This document shows positions 56,940-64,000 of a stretch of 64,000 bases of DNA, piece after piece (position 1 is the stretch's first letter; the number at the start of each line of letters is the position of its first letter). This stretch comes from Xestospongia bergquistia (Eukaryota > Porifera > Demospongiae > Haplosclerida > Petrosiidae). The notes below the pieces were generated by a model. The model saw nothing but the letters and a program-made list of their open reading frames with translations, was not told where the DNA came from and did no database searches. A program made the translations under genes and the position numbers. Where the stretch lies: assembly GCA_963965975.1 (NCBI GenBank), contig OZ014419.1, positions 7,396,150 through 7,460,149 of the forward strand, read 5' to 3'.

Positions 56940-57589
56940 GGGTTAGTCCCATTTCGCCTACTCCCATTTTGCCTACTCCCATTTCGCCTACTAATTGAGA
57001 ACCAGTGCCATTTTGCCTACTCATGCAAAATGTTATACAATTCATGGAATACCATAAATACATGATGATTTTGATGTGAGTTTCACATAAAAAGGGTGTT
57101 ACCTAAGCCAGTGTACACTCATTTCAATTGAGATAATGGAGTTTGTCGCAACTCAGAGAGGAGCAAGGTCACTTATCTATGAAGGGCACAAATACCTTAT
57201 CAATCGAAGAGCCACCTAAAAGAGCTAAGAAGTCTGTTGAAAAAGACAATAAAATAGGAGAACTAAAAAGTAGATTTGATCAAATTAGTTTAGAAGAGTA
57301 TATTAGAGGAATTTCTGCTCATACTGCCATTCTAATGTTTCCTTTCCACTTTCATATTATTTTAATTTTCCTTCTAATCATTTGAAAACTATGTATACCA
57401 TACTGCCATTTGAACTATATGTGTATACATAGTTTTGTTAGAACTTAATACTATTAGATGATTTTTAACCTTTTTTATTTTCTTACAAACTTACTTCTAT
57501 CATTTTCATCACGTTTTGCATGAGTAGGCAAAATGGCACTGGTCGTCAATTAGTAGGCGAAACGGGAGTAGGCAAAATGGCACCAATTC
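56940..57589. mobile_element. Long-TIR element (Mutator-like) inside an ENGase exon
   Basis: Terminal inverted repeats of ~85 bp built from ccatttcgcctactccca and attttgcctactc modules, with an 8-bp duplication GCAACCAC at 56932-56939 and 57590-57597. The interior begins MEFVATQRGARSLIYEGHKY, a FLYWCH-like finger start, then shifts frame into a Lys-rich stretch. Long TIRs plus a FLYWCH scrap suggest a MULE, although MULEs usually duplicate 9 bp. It splits the ENGase codons VDVFGCGCYGVGG. Confidence 0.8.
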
Positions 57590-58484
57590 GCAACCACATC
57601 CAAATACATCAATACCAACAAAGACATTAGGACAACGACTACCAGCTAATAGTGCAGTCTGTTGTAAGTCGCTTCTTGTCCAATGATAGTTCAGAAATAT
57701 ACCATCACATAAATTAAAATAAAATCTAAAAACAAATATTATTAATCATAATAATTATGTTTTAACTAACTCATTGTGTTCATTTAACTTGTTCTGCCAT
57801 TTTAATTCTCCAGTTGTAGTAACACTATCATACCAAATGACCTTTGAACCTGGTATAGCATCATGAAGTCCAGTTGATAACAACATCAACATCATGGATA
57901 AATTGTCAACATGTTGAGGCTATAAACCACACCCACTATAATTAATCAATTTTATTGTTATAACTTACATGTACTGGATTTTCAATGTTCACAAGCCACC
58001 CATCAAACTGATAATATTGAGTAATGGCTATAATCTGTTCTACAAATGTTTCCATCAAATGTTCATTATTTAATAGTTGAGCACAGAGACGTGCTCCATC
58101 TTGCCATTCAGTAATAATAGTACCTTAACATAACACTCCACGACGATGAGCTATATAAAAATATAAGAAATAAAAAATACTTTTATTATAATCTACCTGC
58201 ATTTGTCCATGAAGCTGGAGGAACGGTAACAAAATGATGAGAGAAATAAACAAAAGTACTAATATGTTGCCAATGATAGAAATAATAATCTTCTCCACTC
58301 CCACAACCCTAATATAAATATATCATGAAATTATTAATAATAATAATAACTGACCTCAATCATTAGTATAACCACCCATCATATCATGACATACTATAAT
58401 ATTAGGAGATATGAATGGATCAACACATCGAGGACATAATGGTACACTAGCAACACAGACATCATCATGACCAGATTTCCATGT

Positions 58485-59128
58485 GATGGGTTGCTTAAAC
58501 TTACTTGTTATAAATTATAAGGAGTTAAGAGGAAAAGAGCATATGGTCAGTGGACTGGCTGTCTCAAGGATAATTGTGGAGAGTGCCCTTTCTGTAAGGA
58601 TACGCCCAAGTTTGGTGGTCTTGGACGGAAGAAGAAAAGATGCATAAGACGGAATTGTACAAAGTTGACAGCATCAGGTACATGTATAGCCCAGATAATA
58701 AGTACACAATGTACATACTCTTATGTTATACACTTCCTATGTGGTCAATTTCACAGATAACCTTCAACACTGATGAGAGCTGCTAATAACCAACTACATA
58801 AAATGTTTAATTGACTTATTTACAGACTTATTGAAATCATGTGAAATCTGTGTAATTCATAATATGTCAGTATCCTAATTATTTTTGTTTATTGAGTAAA
58901 TAATGTTCCTGAATGCATTTGTACGGTAATGTTTTCAACTGTCTACACTGCTTCTTTATGTAACAGTATATATCTATATAATACATGGCCAAAATCTCAC
59001 CTTAATTAACACTGACTTTCCTCAGACCATCACAATCAGTAACTCAAAGCAACAACAGTCAACAGCAGCCTGGCTGGCATCACTTTATAGGAAGGTGTGT
59101 ATTCAACTGAAGATACTGTTATTAATAA
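58485..59128. repeat. Dispersed ~640-bp CXXC-bearing segment, copy 2
   Basis: Direct copy of 38172-38805. Its left edge cuts the ENGase N-terminal exon. Confidence 0.88.
58522..58677 (+). pseudogene. CXXC zinc-finger exon, second degenerate copy
   Basis: Same 156-base exon as 38213-38368. Here the first Cys is also lost (AYGQWTGC instead of ACGQWTGC), so two zinc ligands are gone. Confidence 0.7.
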
Positions 59129-59448
59129 AAATTAATTTTAAAAGCTAATAACTGCTGTGATCACGTGAGTGCAACTCAGCATTCTAATCAGCAGTTTGCG
59201 ATTTAACTTTGTCTATCTGATTTTTGATGGGAAATCACAAACAATACTTGGCGTTTCTTTCTATCCTGTACATGTTGTGTTGTGATCATGGACCAAGTAA
59301 GACTAAAATCTACATTTGTGTGTGTTTTTAAATGATATATACAAGTAGTTGCTTAAGTTTGGTTACGTGACCTTGACTATCAGTAGGTGTTATATTTACT
59401 TAGACAGCTGGAAGTAAATGCTGCTTTCAAACTAAGTTACATTCTCTT

Positions 59449-59486
<38 letters not shown>

Positions 59487-60017
59487 CAGACATGGGTTCA
59501 AGTACTTGCACTTAAGTACAATAAGTACACTGTATCAGAGTAATTGTACTTGTACCTAAGTCTATTTCTCTTGAACATGTATATAGTACTTGTGAGTTCT
59601 TAGCTTAGTACTTCAAAGTACTTAGAATAAGTATATTTTGAGTATCTATAAGTAGATAATCCTTATTGTGTGCTTATTTGCATAATCAACACCTGTATGT
59701 GGTCATGTTATAAATGCTACCTGAAGTGTAAATTAGAAGAGGTTATGCATAGCAAATTTACATGTACAGTACAGTCATGAATAGTATTTCATAACTTTTG
59801 TATGTGCTCTCATTCTGGAAATTAGCTTTTTCAGTATACATGTATCTTGTTGACTGAACCTTGTGATTAAAGATTTCTTTTTAATTGGTCCATGAAACTT
59901 GGTATTCATATACTTGTAAGTATCATTTGTAGGAGTACTTGTACTTGTACTTATGACTAACTCCAATGTACTTAAATTGTACTTAAGTACTTTGAAATGT
60001 ACTTGAACACATGTCTG
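59487..60017. mobile_element. hAT-like MITE, 531 bp
   Basis: TIRs CAGACATGGGTTCAAGTAC and GTACTTGAACACATGTCTG. It is internally rich in acttaagtac/aagtacttg palindromes, so it is related in style to the element at 55646-56210. It is inserted next to an (AT)n tract (59455-59485), so the target duplication is hard to define (TA-rich on both sides). Confidence 0.8.
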
Positions 60018-60049
60018 TATATATATAATATGATATATTACTTATGTTA

Positions 60050-60940
60050 TGAAAAAGTTATGCGTAATCTCCAATGATATCAATCCATAAATGCACTGCC
60101 TCAGTAGCCAACAAGGAAATCCCGTGACTTCAAATTATCCAAATCTTTCACAAACTTTCTAGAATGCTGAAATTTTTTGGTCGGTTAATTATTTATTAAC
60201 AAGTTATAGGCCCCATTTAAAATCCTAATGGAGCAAGATTTAATTACATAGCTATGTAGGAGTTGAATACTAAGTAGTACTAGTAAACACCACCAAAAAG
60301 GTTAAAATTAACTTTTACTACCTTGTTTACAGTAATCAAGCAAGTTTTGTTGTATGAATAGATAGTTAATTTGACCAATCCATTGCTATTTTTGATGCAA
60401 AAAGTATGATATTGACTAGTAGTAAACACCACTCTGTTGTATTTACTAATATGCTACTGACTGTAATGATGTGAGCAGAAGTAGACAACAAACTTTCTTT
60501 GTTAAAAGGAAATAGCAGATGCCCTACCTTCCTTGTACCCATACAATGCAAACATAAGAAGGAACTAAACTACAATCTGTATATTGAAAATCCCTTTTGT
60601 CTTATTAATGAGACATTACATAGAATAACTCTGTACATTATTTGTCATTAGTTTATTAATGAAAACAGTGGGGTGTTTACTATTTCTCACTATCTCATCA
60701 TATATTTTATCCAATGAAAATTGACAATGGATTGCTTTAATCAACCAGTCTGTTTTAACACTGATATGACTTCAATGCATTCCTTAATAACTTGTAACAT
60801 CAAGTAATAAGTGTCTAACAGTTACTAGAGTGTAAATTTATTCAGAAAGATTTATAACTGTCAGAGATATTTATTTTTTATTAATTATAGTTTTTTACTA
60901 AATATAACAATAACATAACAGTCATTATTAATATGCTTTA
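60050..60940. other. Intergenic region with a possible signal-peptide exon
   Basis: Mostly non-coding. An ATG at 60659 opens MKTVGCLLFLTISSYILSN, a convincing signal-peptide shape, upstream of receptor 2, but I found no GT donor before the next stop. The link is unproven. Confidence 0.3.
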
Positions 60941-60943
60941 TAG

Positions 60944-62235
60944 ATTGCTATGCTGCAATAGTTTCGAGTGTAACGATGGATTGTCCACTTCAAAATTGGA
61001 ACATACATGATCATGCTCAATACTATTGTACAACTAACAGTTCGTTTCTTAGATTCAGGTTTGTTGGGCTGCCTGGATCTAATCGGAGTATAACATTTAA
61101 TTCATCTTATACCACTGGTCGAGCTTTAACTTCTGAAGAACTTACCTCAACTTTACTTAGTGACACAAATGGTTTCACTGCTATTCTCACATTCTCTGCC
61201 ACTGTTAACAATTCCCTAGTTTTTTGTGATGACTTTGTGACAACTAAAATATGTCATGTTATCATTAAAGGTAATTTTATCCTAGATTCTTCTAGATTAT
61301 ATTATTGGGCACTTATAATAGGACCTCCATTTAAAACAATTTTAACAGAAGTCAATTATAATATTGACAACAATGGTACACACAAAGTGAAGATTAATTG
61401 GTTTTCTCTTAGTGGTCAATTTCGCATTAGCCACTATATTGTAAAGACTTCAGATAATCGTATCTTCAATGTTAGCACTGATAGTGATACAAGTATAGAT
61501 ATTGGTAATTTTGAAAGGGAAGATATTGAGTATAATGCTACTGTTACTGGTGTGGATATTGCTGGGAATATAGGTGAAGAAAGTGATCCTGTTTTTTTCA
61601 CGTTAGATAGTGAGTACTTTCAATATATTTACCTGGAAATTATTACATCTATTAAATATATTTATTACAAGGAAATAATCACTATCATATATCATATTTA
61701 CCATATGCAAATTGGATGTTTAGTTATTGTTTTGTTTTGATCAGAACCACTTAACAATGCTGAGTCTGTTACTGTCAGATATTTCTTGGATAAGGATAAC
61801 TTTTATGCAATAATTTCTTGGCAAGTATGTTAACATATATATGTAGCTCTTATAGATTTGGTGTGACTGTTTTTTAATATAGGGTGATAATTCAACAAGG
61901 CCCCCTATTCAATTTTATGAGATATGCTACACAATCAATAGTAAAAGTGTTTGCGTCCTTACCAATAACCTTTTTGTTATTGTTAATGAAGCTAGTTTCT
62001 CAGGACAAAATTTTTCTTTCTCTTTGATTGCTAACAACTTGTACGGAAACACAACTCTCTACAACAACTTTACAAGTAGGTTTTATGTATTTAATAGTCT
62101 GTTATTATTGTTGTTTTCTTTTTTCTTATAGGCGTGTCGGACTACTGTCATAGCAATAACGCAGCTGATAATAGCACCACAAATATTTTCATTATTGTCT
62201 TTTTTTGTGTCATACTGTCTGTCAGACTATATTGA
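60944..62235 (+). CDS. Ig/FN3 receptor 2, tail-less (5' exon not identified)
   Basis: Five exons in frame: 60944-61270 (Ig-like domain; MDCPLQNW, YYC, FTAILTFSATV, VFC, KICHVIIKG), 61322-61609 (FN3), 61745-61824, 61883-62075 (second FN3, ending the first half at SWQ and resuming with RPPIQFYEICY) and 62132-62235. The last exon encodes a short Cys/Asn stretch and a hydrophobic C-terminus, NIFIIVFFCVILSVRLY, then stop. Exon order, phases and lengths (327/288/80/193) mirror receptor 1 (318/288/68/202), and motifs are shared, so they are paralogues. With no cytoplasmic tail it may be GPI-anchored, a decoy, or need a partner. A leader exon is needed upstream. Confidence 0.75.
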
Positions 62236-62443
62236 ATCTCATATAGTTGTCTGTCATAGAATCTGATAGTTTTGATATTTTTCCTTTTATGGACATTTTT
62301 ACTTTAGTTACAGAACCTTAACATAACAATTCCTTGTATGTGTAATATATAGTTACACAGATGGTCATGTTTCTACTACATAGTAGATATTGTGTAAATA
62401 CAAAAATTAATTATAAGTGGCTGTACTGTATCTGGTTTGTCGA

Positions 62444-62656
62444 TCACTTTGAAGACATCATCTCAAGGCTACCCTTCCATGAACAGCCATTTTTGTTACC
62501 TGGACAAGTAGCAGTCATGATGATTGATTTGTCATGGTTTGAGCCACCTTGAACTTCTGTAGATTGATACTTTATACTATTGAACTTTACCCAGGATGTC
62601 CTATAGGAATAAGAAGATAGATACATTTCCCCACACAGACAATATACAGGGAACAA
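62444..62656 (-). pseudogene. TRAF-type zinc-finger fragment
   Basis: Encodes TATCPGNKNGCSWKGSLEMM, the CPxxxxGCxWKGxL start of a TRAF-type zinc finger, preceded by a Ser-rich stretch. No His/Cys completion, RING or MATH domain follows. A single exon or remnant; weak. Confidence 0.4.
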
Positions 62657-63024
62657 TTACAATACCATTAACCACAATAATTATTACCATTACTAATAGT
62701 AAAATATGCCTGATTAGGCAAATGACAAAACAAATACTTTGACTGGTATTCAAACTGGTGTGCTTTAATTAGAATCATACATTTGACATACTTGTAAACA
62801 TTAGCAGTGTGACAGGCTGGTAAGGTTTTGTAATATCTTGAAACATAACATTTCAGAAAGGTCTTCTACTTGCTGGGGATCTTTTGCTATTTACTCAATA
62901 AAACATAATACCAAAACAAGGGCATACATACCTGAGTGAACTCCTTTCCTTTGAACTACATGGATATATAAGGTAATTATGTTGTGTGGGATAACAATTA
63001 AGGTACACACATTTACATGTAATT

Positions 63025-63160
63025 TATTTGTGGATCTCATACCTTCGTTGACATGCTTTCACGTGTTGCTAAACAATGATGACATTTCCTAAAGGAATGA
63101 TAAAATCCAAGTTTAAAACCTCCAATTTCATGAGCAGGCACAGTATCAGCTAAGAAAAAT
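63025..63160 (-). CDS. Exon of a multicopy transposon-linked protein
   Basis: Encodes ADTVPAHEIGGFKLGFYHSF, RKCHHCLATRESMSTK with a good donor. I recall IGGFKxGxxxAxRKCxxCLAT from repeated, transposase-like genes of sponges and cnidarians (not verified). Flanking exons were not assembled. Confidence 0.35.
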
Positions 63161-63169
63161 AGCACAGAT

Positions 63170-64000
63170 CCTTTAACTAATTGTTTTGTGCCTCAAATAG
63201 TCATTGTTACTCAGTATGAACATAATACATGTAGTTACATTGTGACTAAACACACCTTAAACAGCTCATTAACATCATTAATAAATGGCTGTAACACTTT
63301 CCTGAATCCATACTCTTCAAGTTTCATTTTGGTACAAGTAATGAACTGTATGCATATTAAGGCAGAAATATCTGAAATTTTTTCAGGTTTTTTTTTGATG
63401 CAATCATGTGAAGATACTTGTTCTAATAAATGATCATGCTTTAAAAAAATTTTTAAACCCTAGTACTTTGCAGAAATATAGTTTGATTCCTTAATATCTG
63501 CAATATTTGGAGACGTCAAATAATAATATTAAAGAACCTAAATGGCTGAAACTTTTGAAAATTAAAGATGAAGTCAATTACTACAATTATACGGATGGAT
63601 TTATTTCTACAAACATATTTGACATTTTTACAAAGCTATAAACCTTACTCACTGTTATTATTATATGTTATACAAATTGTACAAAGAAATGCATATTCTT
63701 TCATTTACTTGACCTAGCTATTGTAAATGCCAGCATCTTGTACAATACTGTGGCTGAGAAAAGTCTTACTCAATTAGACTTTGTCTCTCCTTAGTTGCAA
63801 GTCTATTAGAAAGAAGGCCATAAGCATCTTGTTGATAGGAGATATGTAGCACCAACAAGAGTTCTGCCTATGAGGCTAAGCGAGTGGGCATTTCCTGAAA
63901 AGGAGACACCATCTGGAGGTCACCCACAGTGTGAAGTTTGCTGACCTAGATGAAAAAAAAAAATCCAGACACAATTTCAATGTAAAATCTGCAAAACACC
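63170..64000. other. Non-coding or unrecognised sequence at the right edge
   Basis: No gene I can support. Short open frames lack family motifs. Confidence 0.4.

Larger units (their letters stand above)
54340..58484 (-). pseudogene. ENGASE: Endo-beta-N-acetylglucosaminidase (ENGase, GH85), pseudogene
   Basis: From 58484 leftward the exons give ISPNIIVCHDMMGGYTND, YYFYHWQHISTFVYFSHHFV, GTIITEWQDGARLCAQLL, YQFDGWLVNIENPVHP (GH85 catalytic N-x-E), GSKVIWYDSVTTTGELKWQN, NEFYFNLCDGIFLNYHW, VFVGIDVFGCGC, AAIFAPGWVFEN, PTYPLSNLPLVSSFG, and near 54830 VQAVTIS. ENGase cuts between the two core GlcNAc residues of free N-glycans in the cytosol. Lesions: N-terminal exons are missing because the CXXC segment abuts at 58484, a TGA lies after GGYTND, TAA at 58125-58127 replaces a Leu before GTIITEW, and transposons are inserted in two exons (55646-56210, 56940-57589). 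Clearly dead as assembled. Confidence 0.88.

Overview
This window looks like nuclear DNA of a sponge, most likely a demosponge of the Amphimedon type (inference). It is AT-rich. Genes are cut by many very short GT-AG introns, often about 45-60 bases. The recognisable genes are animal ones: RAD52, LIN37, NDUFS6, CDK5-like kinase, ENGase, receptor tyrosine kinase, RNF14-like, TRAF-like and MYCBP2-like. All homology calls come from reading translations by eye; no search was run.

Layout. 1-10786 is block A: the 5' exons of an Ig/FN3 receptor, a small inverted-repeat element, a Cys-rich gene that runs into a ~125-bp tandem repeat, an RNF14-like exon and a ~145-bp satellite. 10847-14519 holds RAD52 (-) and LIN37 (+), head to head. 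14574-15775 holds a PQQ-type propeller joined to a broken CDK5-like kinase. 15900-18200 holds scattered exon remains. 18969-21503 is a complete 14-exon receptor with one Ig-like domain, two FN3 domains, a membrane segment and a cytoplasmic tail with four ITIM-like motifs. 21067-32066 repeats block A with no indel over the first ~9.7 kb and contains a 200-N gap whose true size is zero. 32.5-33.6 kb carries ankyrin-type exons. 34.8-36.7 kb is a Crinkler-like nuclease-kinase gene. 36.8-37.7 kb repeats the PQQ/CDK5 region. 38.2 kb is a decayed CXXC finger. 39.6-42.9 kb is an inverted second copy of LIN37/RAD52. 43.4-44.8 kb is a second Crinkler-like nuclease sharing its 5' exon with the first. 44.9-47.5 kb is palindromic and tandem repeat DNA. 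47.5-48.2 kb is the start of a receptor tyrosine kinase with almost no ectodomain. 48.3-48.8 kb is an apparently intact NDUFS6. 48.9-51.4 kb is a nearly intact hAT transposon. 51.6-52.0 kb is a broken inositol monophosphatase. 54.3-58.5 kb is an ENGase pseudogene with two transposons in its exons. 58.5-60.0 kb holds a second CXXC segment and a small hAT element. 60.9-62.2 kb is a second Ig/FN3 receptor with the same exon plan as the first but no cytoplasmic tail.

Two themes stand out. First, the two Ig/FN3 receptors look like a pair: one with a long ITIM-bearing tail and one tail-less. Second, many genes are present as duplicated, inverted or partial copies carrying different lesions: a lost splice acceptor in one RAD52, stops in one LIN37 and truncation of the other, a lost donor in one Crinkler-like gene. 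This fits either real segmental duplication or two haplotypes stitched into one scaffold. The flawless repetition of satellite and homopolymer tracts, and the zero-length gap, make an assembly contribution likely.
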